A stretch of DNA of 33,290 nucleotides, taken from NCBI GenBank assembly GCA_026399025.1, contig JAPLRU010000039.1:1-33290 (forward strand), read 5' to 3'. The stretch is from Methylobacter sp. Its GTDB lineage: Bacteria > Pseudomonadota > Gammaproteobacteria > Methylococcales > Methylomonadaceae. Shown one piece after another: positions 1 through 8,477 of this stretch. The translations under genes and the position numbers were made by a program. The notes beneath the pieces are model-generated. The model saw nothing but the letters and a program-made list of their open reading frames with translations, had not been told where the DNA came from and did no database searches. Position 1 is the stretch's first letter. Each line of letters starts with the position of its first letter.

Positions 1-2
1 AA

Positions 3-548
3 TCAAGGCAACCCCCGAGGAAACCCCGGCACCGTCGTCCACAACTGCGATTTTTGGTTTGTGGGTTCGTCGTCGGGCATGTCGACCCTGTCCATTTCCG
101 GCAACAAGCGCATCGCGACTTCAAGATTATATTTGGCATCCCAGTTGCCGCTGTCCAATGCCAACGATTGCCGGTAAGACTGTTTCGCCAAACCCAGCAA
201 GGGCAGAGCTTCATTAATATGTGTGTCTTTTACCTGCTGTATGGCCTGCTCCAGGTATAGGTTGCCGAGGTTGTAGCGGGCTTTGGCCTGGAATTTTTGA
301 TCGCCTTTATCCATAACCAGGCTGAGGGTCGATAACGCTTCATCGTAACGGTGTTTTTGCTTGAAATGCCGTAATTCCGGTTCGCCGCCGATCACTTTAT
401 TAACGGCCACATCCTTGCCCGAGGTTAATTGCCGGATTAACTCATTGTCTTGATGGATGCCGTACAGCATCGCGGCGCTGTAGAGAGCGCCCGATAAACT
501 AAGCGCTAATGCACTCCACAAAGATATATGCCTGAGCCTTCTAATCAT
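3..548 (-). CDS. mxaK: MxaK, methanol dehydrogenase accessory protein
   Basis: A 181-residue protein with an N-terminal membrane segment (about residues 9-28) followed by a soluble, helix-rich part. Residues 65-150 look TPR-like, with pairs such as YDEALSTL and ARYNLGNLYLEQA. In methylotrophs MxaK belongs to the MxaACKL group needed for maturation (calcium insertion) of methanol dehydrogenase; its biochemical role is not well defined. The start codon overlaps the mxaC stop by 4 nt (ATGA), so translation is probably coupled. The identification rests on position directly after mxaC, length, and the membrane-plus-TPR architecture rather than on a catalytic motif. The stop lies at bases 3-5, so the expected next gene, mxaL, would be outside the window. 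Confidence 0.8.
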   Translation of the reverse strand: MIRRLRHISLWSALALSLSGALYSAAMLYGIHQDNELIRQLTSGKDVAVNKVIGGEPELRHFKQKHRYDEALSTLSLVMDKGDQKFQAKARYNLGNLYLEQAIQQVKDTHINEALPLLGLAKQSYRQSLALDSGNWDAKYNLEVAMRLLPEMDRVDMPDDEPTNQKSQLWTTVPGFPRGLP

Positions 549-1525
549 CGTTTGACCTCACAAAATTTTGCGCCCAGCAAAATCAGCAGTAATAGCGCCG
601 CCACGCCGTAGCAGGCCGCCGATACGTCCTGCTTGGGGATATGTTCGACATAGTGCATCGGCAGGTTTTCCAGCCGGTTGATGTCGGCAATCGCCTGTTT
701 TAACGCGTCCGGGCTTTCCGCTTCATAAGCCTGATAGGGACTGCCCAAGCCGGAAAAGAACTTGTGCAGATACAGTTCCGGCATCGCTTGGGCATTGTCG
801 TCCCGGCTGTCTTCAGGTTGATCGAAAATGCCGGGGCTGTTCGCGGTGCGCAGGAAAATCCAGTACAGCCTGACTTGTTGCTTCCTGAACCACTCCCGCA
901 ATTTCAACTCGCTGTCATGATCGATCGCCGCCGCGCCGTCCGAAACCAGCAACACAATGCGCGAGCCGGTGACGGGTTGTTGTTCGAAAAACGAGATGGC
1001 CATCCCCAAGCCTTTGCTGACATGGGTAAAACCCAGCGCCGGTGTTGCGGTCGCGGCAATCGCAGCCTGTACCGCGTTTTTGTTTTCGGTCAGCGGCATT
1101 ACAAATAACGGCGAGGTGCTGTATTCGGCGACTCCGATCAAATCGGTTTGCCGATGTCCGACAAAATCGGTCAACAGGCGCCTTGCCGCCGTCGCTTTCG
1201 ATTCATCCGAGCCGTTCGGTGCGCGTCCGGCAAAGCTGTTATCCATGCTGCTGCTGCGATCCAGCAATAACACGATATGCGCGCCGTGGCCTATCCGCTC
1301 CCGGCTTTGTTCGGTGCGATGCAGGCCCGCCATGCCCAGCACCAGCCCGGCGATTGCCGCGATTGCGCACAGCCGCAAACAACAGACGATAAAAACCGAT
1401 AATGTATCGGCGGGTATTAAGCTTAGCCACGGAGCGGGGCCGGCGCGCATACCGCTATTGAACAGCGGCAACAGGGTGAGCAGCAGGCCCGACAGGACCC
1501 ACGGGGTATCGACCGCCAAATTCAT
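545..1525 (-). CDS. mxaC: MxaC, VWA-domain protein of methanol dehydrogenase maturation
   Basis: A 326-residue inner-membrane protein with hydrophobic segments near the N-terminus, a von Willebrand factor A domain, and a C-terminal membrane helix (GVAALLLLILLGAKF). The MIDAS metal site is visible as DRSSSMD (D-x-S-x-S) about 90 residues in, and VSDGAAAI further on fits the later MIDAS loop. In the mxa system it works with the MoxR ATPase MxaR and with MxaA/K/L in activation of the enzyme. I chose the ATG at 1525 (MNLAVDTPW) because it overlaps the mxaA stop by 4 nt, as at the neighbouring junctions. The frame stays open upstream to 1645, but that part lies inside mxaA and reads as non-native sequence. 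Confidence 0.87.
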   Translation of the reverse strand: MNLAVDTPWVLSGLLLTLLPLFNSGMRAGPAPWLSLIPADTLSVFIVCCLRLCAIAAIAGLVLGMAGLHRTEQSRERIGHGAHIVLLLDRSSSMDNSFAGRAPNGSDESKATAARRLLTDFVGHRQTDLIGVAEYSTSPLFVMPLTENKNAVQAAIAATATPALGFTHVSKGLGMAISFFEQQPVTGSRIVLLVSDGAAAIDHDSELKLREWFRKQQVRLYWIFLRTANSPGIFDQPEDSRDDNAQAMPELYLHKFFSGLGSPYQAYEAESPDALKQAIADINRLENLPMHYVEHIPKQDVSAACYGVAALLLLILLGAKFCEVKR

Positions 1526-2397
1526 CGGCTGCCCCGTTCGATTTTCCGGCAGCGCTCGCATAAGTCTTTGAGTTGTTGTAGATCCTGCGTTACCGCAATC
1601 ATGCCGTCGGAAAAGAAATAGCGGTTGGAGTAGTTGAAAAACCAAGCCAATTGAGAATTTATTTGCCGATACTGTGGGTTACGCTGGTAAAAATCGCTCA
1701 AACGGTCGGCAAACAGCGGTTGCCCGTTCAGGCTGTTCAAGGCCTGATGGATAAGGGTCAAGGCTTGCGCCATGTCGGCTTTGGACAAGCCCGCCAATTT
1801 TCGCAATGCCCGCTTGAACACAGTGCGTCGCGATAGGCCGGGAAAGCAAGCGTATAAATAACCCAGATATGCCGCTATCGGCGCGGCAACGCTCAGGCCG
1901 GCGGCCAATCCGTACCCAGCCCGGTCGTTCGCCAATAACGACGGCGGACTGTCGGGGCGCATGTATTCGCCTTGTTCGGTTTGGCGCACCACCAGCTCCC
2001 GGAGCGGGGACAGGGTAAAAGTCCAAGCCGGTATGCTTTTGCCGACAGTTTTTTCACCCTGGCTGAGCTGCACGGTAAAGCCGGGCAGGGTTAATGCTTT
2101 AACCTCCAGCGGGGCGTAAAAAACCTGGTACAGCAAGTCGATTTGGTAGCGCTGTCCGCTTTGCTTAACCGTGACCCGGTTCAGGTTAAGCCAACGATTG
2201 ATTTGGCCTTTGGCCGGTAAGCTGCCGGTTTGCAAGGTGATACCCGAACGGGTTTCGATAATGATGCGCTGGGGAATTTCATCGCCGTTAAGGTAACCGA
2301 ACGGGCGCGGCGTTTCGACGTTAAAGTAACTGACCGGCTCGTCAATCGAGCCGGAACAGCCCAGCAGCGAAAATATCAGGATTAGTGCGATTCTCAT
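1522..2397 (-). CDS. mxaA: MxaA, methanol dehydrogenase maturation protein
   Basis: A 291-residue exported protein. The N-terminus is a short signal peptide with a possible lipobox (SLLGC, Cys14), so it may be a lipoprotein. A beta-rich periplasmic part of about 150 residues follows, then one membrane segment (about 160-182, AAGLSVAAPIAAYLGYLYAC) and a helical cytoplasmic tail. This matches the MxaA layout known from methylotrophs, where the protein is needed for calcium-dependent activation of methanol dehydrogenase. It overlaps mxaS upstream and mxaC downstream by 4 nt each. Having both a lipobox and an internal helix is slightly unusual; the first segment may simply be a cleaved signal or an anchor. 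Confidence 0.83.
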   Translation of the reverse strand: MRIALILIFSLLGCSGSIDEPVSYFNVETPRPFGYLNGDEIPQRIIIETRSGITLQTGSLPAKGQINRWLNLNRVTVKQSGQRYQIDLLYQVFYAPLEVKALTLPGFTVQLSQGEKTVGKSIPAWTFTLSPLRELVVRQTEQGEYMRPDSPPSLLANDRAGYGLAAGLSVAAPIAAYLGYLYACFPGLSRRTVFKRALRKLAGLSKADMAQALTLIHQALNSLNGQPLFADRLSDFYQRNPQYRQINSQLAWFFNYSNRYFFSDGMIAVTQDLQQLKDLCERCRKIERGSR

Positions 2398-3275
2398 GCC
2401 AGTCTCTGCTGCAAATGGCGGTTAACGGTTTGTGTGCTGTAAGGTTCGGTAATGAACAACGGCTCAGTGCCGAAAGCCCTGAAGCTGTTTTTCAACTCGC
2501 GTTGACGCTGACGGTAGGTTGCCATTATTTTTTGCCGTAATGCCGGGCGCATGAACAGCGTGCGGCTCTCGTGGTTTTCCATATCCTGGAAGGAAATCAG
2601 TCCCCAGTTGGGCAGGGCGGCATATTCATCCTGATTCCATAACACTAACGGGATCAGATCGTGACCCTGCAACGAACCCAGCACCGCACGTAATTGGGCA
2701 AGCGGAAAATGACAGTCGGATAACAAAAATACCAGCGAACGTTCGGCAGGCAAAAATGCCGATGCGTTTTTCAGGCCGTTTGCGCTGTCGGTAAAGGTCA
2801 GGCCTTGCAGTTGTTTCGCCAGTGCCGTTACCCGGCCCAAGTGCTGACCGGCGGGAAGCAGCCGGCAGTGTTCGATACGCTCGGTGCAGCCGATAAAGCC
2901 GAATTTGTCGCCGTAATCGAATGCGGAGTTGGCGGCGGTCAATAAAAAACGGATCAAGGTTTGTTGTTTATCGGCGTAGCCCATCGATGCAGATAGATCG
3001 GCCAGCAGATAGACGTTGACGACGCTTTGCTGCTGATAGACGCGCACCCGATAGCCCGAAAACGGGTCGAGTACGCTGGCGCGCAAGTCTATGCGTCTGG
3101 GATCGGGACTGGCGATCAACGGCTCATGGCGCTTGAACAATTGCCCTGCGCCGACCATTTGTCCGGGATGCGCTCCCGGATAAACGGAACTTGATTGCCA
3201 GGGTAAGCGGTAATGTAGCGTTTCGGTCATGGGGGGATATTTTTCTTGTTTTATGTCATTAAGCGAAATGGCCAT
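2394..3275 (-). CDS. mxaS: MxaS, DUF58-type VWA protein
   Basis: A 293-residue soluble protein of the DUF58/VWA-like class that accompanies MoxR ATPases. The VWA-like strand and metal-site region is YLLADLSASMG (D-x-S-x-S, about residue 95), and LVFLLSDCHFP later on fits the following core strand. In mxa clusters mxaS follows mxaR and is thought to act with it in enzyme assembly. The start is uncertain: the ATG at 3275 has no clear ribosome binding site, and a second ATG at 3230 (MTETLHYRLPW) is close to where many family members begin. A palindromic repeat fills the gap to mxaR, so this gene may have lost its original upstream signals. Confidence 0.85.
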   Translation of the reverse strand: MAISLNDIKQEKYPPMTETLHYRLPWQSSSVYPGAHPGQMVGAGQLFKRHEPLIASPDPRRIDLRASVLDPFSGYRVRVYQQQSVVNVYLLADLSASMGYADKQQTLIRFLLTAANSAFDYGDKFGFIGCTERIEHCRLLPAGQHLGRVTALAKQLQGLTFTDSANGLKNASAFLPAERSLVFLLSDCHFPLAQLRAVLGSLQGHDLIPLVLWNQDEYAALPNWGLISFQDMENHESRTLFMRPALRQKIMATYRQRQRELKNSFRAFGTEPLFITEPYSTQTVNRHLQQRLA

Positions 3276-3287
3276 ATATTCGATTAG

Positions 3288-3526
3288 TTCACCACGAAGA
3301 CACGAAGGACACGAAGAAAAAATATAAAACTTCGTACTCTTCGTGTCCTAAGCGGGACGGGGTTTGAAACCCCCGTCCCCAACGTTTTACGATGCCTGAG
3401 CAAAGTGGTTATATTTAGCTAACGCCTTACGTTTCGGACGGGGCAGCATGACCCGTCCGGCTCAACAGCGCGTGGGAACGAGAGTAAAAATATAAAACTT
3501 CGTACTCTTCGTGTCTTCGTGGTGAA
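3288..3526. repeat. Interrupted palindromic repeat between mxaR and mxaS
   Basis: The outer arms are inverted copies of TTCACCACGAAGACACGAAG (3288-3316 against 3498-3526). A 30-bp stretch is present twice in direct orientation (3318-3347 and 3486-3515), bracketing 138 bp. That inner segment holds two further GC-rich hairpins, 3353-3380 (GGGACGGGG arms) and 3436-3460 (CGGACGGG arms). The same outer-arm family recurs at 27656-27747 and at the right edge of the window. It looks like a mobile or amplifying intergenic repeat with a second element nested inside it, sitting within the mxa operon. Confidence 0.85.
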
Positions 3527-3535
3527 GTTTTTTTA

Positions 3536-4552
3536 TTAAGGCGCTGCCACCTGGTCCAAAATCCCCTTGATCAATTCGGGCAACAGCTGTTCTTTTCTGT
3601 AGGCATACATCGGATTTAAAAACAGCCGATGGGTCATACAAACCGGAAAAACCGCTTGCAGATCTTCAGGCAACACATGATTCCGGTTTTCCAGCCAAGC
3701 GCGGGTTTTGGCGGCGCGGATCAAATAACTCATCGCGCGCGGGCTGGCTCCGGCCATTAATAATTGCGGCATTTCGACGTCGCTCAGTTGAACGCCGTAG
3801 TGTTGCGGCCGATGCGTGGCTTTCCATAAAGCCAACGCGTAAGCATGGAGCTTGGGACTGGTTTGTATCTGCTGTTGCAGCGTTTGCGCCAGCTCATTGA
3901 GCCGGTAGTAAACGCCGCTGCCGGTGACGTCTTGGATAAGCCGGTCGGTATCATGAAAACGCGGGTTAAACATCAGTTCATCCAGTACCGCGTCGGAGTC
4001 GGGCATATCGATGTGGATTTCCATCATGAAGCGATCTTTGGCGGCCGCGGGCAGCTCGAAGGTTTCTTCTTTTTCGACGCGGTTGCGATCGGCAAAAACC
4101 TGGATATGCGGCAGTGCATAGTCGCGGTTGAACGCGTTGATGCTGCGTTCGGCCATCGCCCGTAACAGCAGGGCATGGACTTGCGGGCGGGCGCGATTGA
4201 TTTCATTAAAGAAGAAGGTGGCGAGCGTGTCGCCGTGTTTCAATAAAGGCCCCGGATCGACGCAGGGACGGCCTTGATCGTTTAAATAAGTGTAATAGAT
4301 CAAATCGGCGGGCATCAGGTCAATGGTGCCTTCAATCCGCTGGTAATCGCCACCCAAACCTTGGGCAACCGCTCTTAACAGCGTGGTTTTACCGACGCCG
4401 ACATTGCCTTCCAGCAATACATGGCCTCTGGCGAAAACGGCCAGCACGATATTCCGGACCGCAGGTTGCAGGCCGATCACGGTTTGGTTGATTTGCTGTT
4501 CAAACTGTAACGCCAGTTCGCGCCAATCGGTAAGTGGGGTGTCTGTGTTCAT
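3536..4552 (-). CDS. mxaR: MxaR, MoxR-family AAA+ ATPase
   Basis: A 338-residue cytoplasmic AAA+ ATPase of the MoxR family, whose founding member is this gene (moxR). Walker A is GNVGVGKT (about residues 54-61), Walker B is FFFNEINRA (about 113-121), and the C-terminal lid contains GASPRAMSYLIRAAK, typical of MoxR proteins. MoxR ATPases act with VWA-domain partners (here MxaS and MxaC) as chaperone-like machines; in methylotrophs the set is needed for active methanol dehydrogenase. The gene is set apart from mxaI by 237 nt and from mxaS by 260 nt, both gaps containing palindromic repeats, so it may be transcribed at a different level from mxaFJGI. Confidence 0.9.
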   Translation of the reverse strand: MNTDTPLTDWRELALQFEQQINQTVIGLQPAVRNIVLAVFARGHVLLEGNVGVGKTTLLRAVAQGLGGDYQRIEGTIDLMPADLIYYTYLNDQGRPCVDPGPLLKHGDTLATFFFNEINRARPQVHALLLRAMAERSINAFNRDYALPHIQVFADRNRVEKEETFELPAAAKDRFMMEIHIDMPDSDAVLDELMFNPRFHDTDRLIQDVTGSGVYYRLNELAQTLQQQIQTSPKLHAYALALWKATHRPQHYGVQLSDVEMPQLLMAGASPRAMSYLIRAAKTRAWLENRNHVLPEDLQAVFPVCMTHRLFLNPMYAYRKEQLLPELIKGILDQVAAP

Positions 4553-4601
4553 TGGCTTTGTAAAAAACTTCGTAACTATTCAGCGTAGGCAAACCATGAT
4601 T

Positions 4602-4690
4602 AATGGAACACGGATGACACGGATTAAACGGGTTTGAACGGATTTTTTATCTGTGTTTATCGGTCAAATCCGTGTCATCCGTGTTCTATT
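4602..4690. repeat. Palindromic repeat between mxaI and mxaR
   Basis: Two 24-bp arms (4602-4625 and 4667-4690) are inverted copies with one mismatch, built around AACACGGATGACACGGATT. The 41-nt loop carries a related degenerate copy (ACGGGTTTGAACGGATTTTT). Weaker GCGTAG/CTACGC arms lie outside at 4583-4588 and 4705-4710. Transcribed from the mxa promoter it would fold into a long hairpin that could pause transcription or protect the upstream mRNA. Confidence 0.85.
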
Positions 4691-4789
4691 GTTAAATCCA
4701 AACACTACGCAAAGTAAAAAAGGGCATAAGATACAAACAGACTCACAAGGGGACGGAAGGGTAGAATGCATTTATGCCCAAAACAAGGC

Positions 4790-5074
4790 TTACTCGATAT
4801 CGTCTACGTCATAAACAAACTTGCCGGTCTTGGCTAAATGTTCCTGGCGTTTTTTATTACGCGCTTCCATTTCCACAACCGACTGGGCTTGTTTATTAAG
4901 CTCATTAACATCGTGTTTCGGGTCATACTTGCTGCCCGCGACTTTGTCCGGATAACCCGGCTTGGGTTCCCAGCAAACGCCGGGTTCGCTGCAATTTTGA
5001 CCGTCGTAAGCGATAGCCGAATAGGACAACACCGCCAACACGAGACCTACATTGATTAAAAGCATTTTTTTCAT
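4790..5074 (-). CDS. mxaI: MxaI, methanol dehydrogenase small (beta) subunit
   Basis: A 94-residue precursor with a signal peptide ending about residue 22 (SYSAIA, then YDGQNC). The mature chain has the hallmarks of the beta subunit: a disulfide-forming pair Cys28/Cys34 in QNCSEPGVCWEPKPG, and a long, highly charged, lysine-rich helix (EMEARNKKRQEHLAK) that wraps round MxaF. It forms the alpha2beta2 enzyme in the periplasm; XoxF-type enzymes lack this subunit. It lies 15 nt after mxaG. The ribosome binding site AGAGG is 8 nt before the ATG. Confidence 0.96.
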   Translation of the reverse strand: MKKMLLINVGLVLAVLSYSAIAYDGQNCSEPGVCWEPKPGYPDKVAGSKYDPKHDVNELNKQAQSVVEMEARNKKRQEHLAKTGKFVYDVDDIE

Positions 5075-5089
5075 GGGTTTTTCCTCTCT

Positions 5090-5560
5090 TTATTTTAACC
5101 ACTTGGCTTTTTTAGGATCGCCGTTATAAATGTCCCGAATCCAGGACATAATCTTCAGCATTTCATCGGTTGATAAGTTGACGTATTGCGGCCCCATCAT
5201 GCCGTTAGCGCCGCCGAACAGCACTTCGAACAAGCCCTTGTCAGTCGCATTGGCCGGATAGGTCCAGTAATCGTCGGCCAGTCCGGGCCCCAATTTACCT
5301 TCGGCTTCGTGGCCGTGGCAGCCGGAGCAGGCGGTCAAATAAAGATCATGACCTTTTTGTATGGCTTCCTTATCGCCGTTGTAAGGATTTTTTCCGGTTT
5401 CCTTGAATTGATTGAAAACAGCCTCGTTACCGCCCGATTTGGCGACGCTCATATCCAGCGGCGCGCCGGTAATCGCGTTACGAAAGGTTATTTCCGCTAC
5501 AGCCGCAGTGCTGATCAACGCAGTGCTGACAGCCGCTACGGCGAATAATTTTTTCTTCAT
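5090..5560 (-). CDS. mxaG: MxaG, cytochrome cL, electron acceptor of methanol dehydrogenase
   Basis: A 156-residue secreted c-type cytochrome. The signal peptide ends about residue 22 (STAAVA). One haem attachment site is present, CSGCH (Cys78, Cys81, His82); the axial methionine is probably in GGANGMMGPQY (Met121/122). Cytochrome cL takes electrons directly from PQQ methanol dehydrogenase and passes them to a cytochrome cH and on to the oxidase. The position between mxaJ (20 nt upstream) and mxaI (15 nt downstream) is the canonical one. It is rather short for the family; the haem motif and the DDYWTYP region are conserved. Confidence 0.93.
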   Translation of the reverse strand: MKKKLFAVAAVSTALISTAAVAEITFRNAITGAPLDMSVAKSGGNEAVFNQFKETGKNPYNGDKEAIQKGHDLYLTACSGCHGHEAEGKLGPGLADDYWTYPANATDKGLFEVLFGGANGMMGPQYVNLSTDEMLKIMSWIRDIYNGDPKKAKWLK

Positions 5561-5580
5561 ATTAAGATCTCTATTTAGGG

Positions 5581-6420
5581 TTACGGCGCATCGGGTTCAT
5601 CGACTAAAGGAATGCCTTCCTCTTCCAGCAACTCGGTTATGTCATCTTGGTTGTCTTCAATAACCTTGTTCAACTGAGCCAGTAAGGTTGGATCGTTTTT
5701 TCGAACGCCCATCGATGTGCTGTAATGAAAGTCGACTTTTTGCCCGTCGGCGCGAACGTTGTCGTCGGGAATCATCGTCATCGTTAACGGCGTTGCCGAT
5801 GCTTTGACATAACGCGCGGCGGACGGCCCCCAAAGCGCGGCCACTTCGGCATGACCTGATGACACTTCGGAAACCAGTTTCGAGGACTCGTATTTCACAT
5901 ACTGATTACGCCTGGATTTAAAGCCGACCAGCTCCTGCGAATAATTGAACATATCGTTATAACGTCCGATAGTCCGCAGCATGACTTCCGGCGGCGTGCC
6001 GGGCACAAAAGCGATGAGTTTTACTTTGCGTAACGCCTCGCTAGACCAATTGTCCAAAACCAGATTATCGGCCTCACGCGAGATGAAGACGTAACCGGAA
6101 CGGTAATAAGGCCGAGTGGTTAAAACGCTCGGATCGCCTTTATCGACGCCGAGCACCACATCGCACAGTTCCTTATACAAAGTGTCCCGTATGTAATAAC
6201 GCGGATCGTTCCAGAACACATATTCGACTTTTTTGCCCAGCGCTTTGCCGACCAATTCCGCCAATTTATTCTCGAAGCCTTCGCCTGCCTTGTTGGAATA
6301 AGGCATTTCGTTTTCCGCCGCGCAGACTTTTAGCGCTTTGTTTTGTTCGGCTTGGGCTGGGGCTATTGCCAAACTGCCGCCCAAACACAAAGCCGTTATT
6401 AAAAACTTGTTTATGTGCAT
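5581..6420 (-). CDS. mxaJ: MxaJ, periplasmic binding-protein-like accessory protein
   Basis: A 279-residue periplasmic protein with a signal peptide (FLITALCLGGSLAIAPAQA) and the fold signature of extracellular solute-binding family 3 (KVCAAENEMPYSNKAGEGFE at the mature start). MxaJ is needed for methanol dehydrogenase assembly and is encoded between mxaF and mxaG in all known mxa operons. I place the start at 6420 (MHINKF), 7 nt after GAGAG; an in-frame ATG at 6459 would add 13 residues in front of a normal signal peptide. A palindromic repeat separates it from mxaF (214 nt gap). Confidence 0.92.
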   Translation of the reverse strand: MHINKFLITALCLGGSLAIAPAQAEQNKALKVCAAENEMPYSNKAGEGFENKLAELVGKALGKKVEYVFWNDPRYYIRDTLYKELCDVVLGVDKGDPSVLTTRPYYRSGYVFISREADNLVLDNWSSEALRKVKLIAFVPGTPPEVMLRTIGRYNDMFNYSQELVGFKSRRNQYVKYESSKLVSEVSSGHAEVAALWGPSAARYVKASATPLTMTMIPDDNVRADGQKVDFHYSTSMGVRKNDPTLLAQLNKVIEDNQDDITELLEEEGIPLVDEPDAP

Positions 6421-6506
6421 ATTTACTCTCGTCAATGCCGGTTTAAAAACGGATGTCACTGTAGGGATGGTTTTAGCCAGAAACTGTTAACTTAAGCAGA
6501 GTAAAG

Positions 6507-6593
6507 CCCTCTCCAGAGGGAGAGGGTTGGGTGAGGGGAAATCAAAATATTATTTGAATCCCCTCATCCCAGCCTTCTCCCTGAGGGAGAAGG
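6507..6593. repeat. Palindromic repeat between mxaF and mxaJ
   Basis: The arms are 6507-6540 (CCCTCTCCAGAGGGAGAGGG plus GTGAGGGGA) and 6559-6593 (TCCCCTCATCCC plus TTCTCCCTGAGGGAGAAGG). They are inverted imperfect copies around an AT-rich centre, and each arm also contains a smaller hairpin of its own. It belongs to the CCCTC-rich intergenic repeat type seen in many proteobacteria. It lies just after the most strongly expressed gene of the operon and could stabilise the mxaF mRNA 3' end or partly terminate transcription. Confidence 0.85.
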
Positions 6594-6634
6594 AGCGTGC
6601 TCCTAAGCGGCTAAAGCTCCTTCTACACGCAGTT

Positions 6635-8449
6635 TTAATAACCCAATGCAAAAACCATCACACCGCCACCTTGTTGCGTGTAGTGAGCCAGTTCTTTAAA
6701 CGCACCGACTGCACCCAAACCTGCGGTAGGATCCTGCAAGTCGAACACTAAACCAACGCCGGGCCAGCCGCCGACACCGTAGTAAATCGCCACATATTGC
6801 TTGCCTTTATGTCCGAAGGTAATCGGGTGACCGATAACGCCGGAAGGCAGTTTGAATTTCCACAATTCCTTGCCGTTCCGTGAATCCAGCGCTTTGATGT
6901 AACCATCTAAAGTACCGTAGAACACCAAGTCGCCCGCGGTTGCGGTGGTGCCGCCCCAGACTGCGAATTTTTCCTTGATTTCCCATTCGAATTTGCCGGT
7001 TACGGAGTTCATCGCTTTCACTTGGCCCAAGGTGCCTTTAGGTCCCGGATACATGTTCAGCGTCGCGCCGACAAAGAACTGGCCTGCGCGGTAAGGCAGC
7101 ATGAACGGTTCCCAGTCCATGCAGATATGGTTGGTGCCCATGAAGAACAGCTTTTTGTTCGGATCGTAAGATTCGATACCCTGGTTGTGATAACCCATTG
7201 CTGACGGACAAATGCCTTTGGCTTCATGATCCATGTGCGTGGAAAACTCAGGATCGCGAACCGGCAGGCCGGTTTTTAAATCGACTTTTTTAACCCAGTT
7301 GACGGTATCGTCGATTTTAAACGCGTTGACCAAATCGCCGTTTTCACGGTTTAGCGTATAAACCAAGCCGTTACGGTCGGGGTGGGTTAGCAATTTGGTC
7401 ATTTTGCCGTCAACCAGCTGCTCGGATAAGCCCATATAGTTGACGCCTGCGTAATCCCATTCGTCATGCGGCGTTTTTTGATAACCGAATTTGGCTTCGC
7501 CGGTATTGATGTCGCGGCCCCAGATAGTCATCGTCCATTTGTTGTCGCCGGGGCGCATGGTTTCATTCCACGGCGCGGGGTTGCCCGAGCCGTAATAGAG
7601 CATATCCAGGTCAGGGTCGAATGCATACCAGCCCCAGTTGGTGCCGCCGCCGATTTTCCAGGCATCGCCTTCCCAGGTTTTCAGACCCAGGCCGAATTGG
7701 CCGTAATGCGGGTTGGCGCTGTTAAAATCCTTGGCCAGTTTGATGTCGGCGTCAGGGCCGGTCGCGTAAACGCGCCAAGCTTGTTTGCCGTCTTTGATGT
7801 TATAGGCGGTGGCATAACCTCTTACGCCCAATTCCGCGCCCGAGCTGCCGACGATAACTTTATCTTTAGCGACAAAAGGCGCGACAGTCAGCGTGGAGCC
7901 CATCGCGATGTCGGAGTTTTCCATTTTCCACAACAACTCGCCGGTTTTCGCATTTAACGCAACGATATGTCCGTCCAGTTGATTCTGGAAAATAGTGGCC
8001 GGATAACCGTCACCGGCAGGCGCATAGGCCAAGCCCCGGTTTACTACGTCGCAACAGGCGACTGCGCGGGCTGCCGGGTTTTGTTTAGGTTTGAATTCCC
8101 ATAAAATTTTGCCGGGATCGTCCAGGTCGATCGCGAAAATGTTGTTAGGGAAGGGCGTATGCACATACATGATGCCGTCAATGACCAGCGGTCCGCCTTC
8201 ATGCCCGTTCAGCACGCCCGTCGAAAACGACCAGACCGGCTGTAGATGCTGGACGTTGTGCGCGTTAATCTGGGTCATTTCGCTAAAGTGGGTTGCACCG
8301 TAGTCTTTGGTCTGCATGACCCAGTTAGTATCTTCTTTCGATAGCCTATCCAGGGTTTTATTGGCGTGCGTCGGCATCGAAACCGTCAATAAAGCGCCGC
8401 TACAGACAGCGGATGCGACAGCGGTGCGGGTGAATTTGGAAATCCGCAT
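6635..8449 (-). CDS. mxaF: MxaF, PQQ- and Ca-dependent methanol dehydrogenase large subunit
   Basis: A 604-residue precursor; it oxidises methanol to formaldehyde in the periplasm using PQQ. A 29-residue signal peptide (SMPTHA) leaves a mature chain beginning NKTLDRL. With that cleavage the known active-site residues fall at their classical mature numbers: Glu177 (GAELGVRG), Asn261 (GSGNPAPWN) and Asp303 (WDYAGVN). The adjacent-cysteine disulfide is Cys132-Cys133 (precursor). The residue two after Asp303 is Ala, where lanthanide-dependent XoxF enzymes have a second Asp, so this is the calcium type. Repeated tryptophan-docking blades run through the chain, as expected for an eight-bladed propeller. 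The start has a strong GGAGG site. Confidence 0.98.
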   Translation of the reverse strand: MRISKFTRTAVASAVCSGALLTVSMPTHANKTLDRLSKEDTNWVMQTKDYGATHFSEMTQINAHNVQHLQPVWSFSTGVLNGHEGGPLVIDGIMYVHTPFPNNIFAIDLDDPGKILWEFKPKQNPAARAVACCDVVNRGLAYAPAGDGYPATIFQNQLDGHIVALNAKTGELLWKMENSDIAMGSTLTVAPFVAKDKVIVGSSGAELGVRGYATAYNIKDGKQAWRVYATGPDADIKLAKDFNSANPHYGQFGLGLKTWEGDAWKIGGGTNWGWYAFDPDLDMLYYGSGNPAPWNETMRPGDNKWTMTIWGRDINTGEAKFGYQKTPHDEWDYAGVNYMGLSEQLVDGKMTKLLTHPDRNGLVYTLNRENGDLVNAFKIDDTVNWVKKVDLKTGLPVRDPEFSTHMDHEAKGICPSAMGYHNQGIESYDPNKKLFFMGTNHICMDWEPFMLPYRAGQFFVGATLNMYPGPKGTLGQVKAMNSVTGKFEWEIKEKFAVWGGTTATAGDLVFYGTLDGYIKALDSRNGKELWKFKLPSGVIGHPITFGHKGKQYVAIYYGVGGWPGVGLVFDLQDPTAGLGAVGAFKELAHYTQQGGGVMVFALGY

Positions 8450-8453
8450 AGTT

Positions 8454-8458
8454 CCTCC
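8454..8458 (-). promoter_or_regulatory. Ribosome binding site of mxaF
   Basis: Read on the minus strand the sequence is GGAGG-AACT-ATG, a full Shine-Dalgarno core at close spacing. It fixes the mxaF start and fits very high translation. Confidence 0.85.
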
Positions 8459-8477
8459 AGGGGTTATGATTGTTGTA

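Noticed and set aside
957-1571. A 204-codon open frame on the plus strand across mxaC
   Set aside because: It is antisense to a well-supported gene with VWA motifs and has low-complexity Arg/Ser/Pro content.
3288-4690. A CRISPR array suggested by repeated CACGAAG and ACGGAT units
   Set aside because: The units are inverted arms of palindromes without regular spacers, and no cas genes are present.
6635-8449. A XoxF-type lanthanide methanol dehydrogenase
   Set aside because: The diagnostic second Asp is Ala (WDYAGVN), and mxaI and mxaG/J/R-type genes follow, so it is MxaF.
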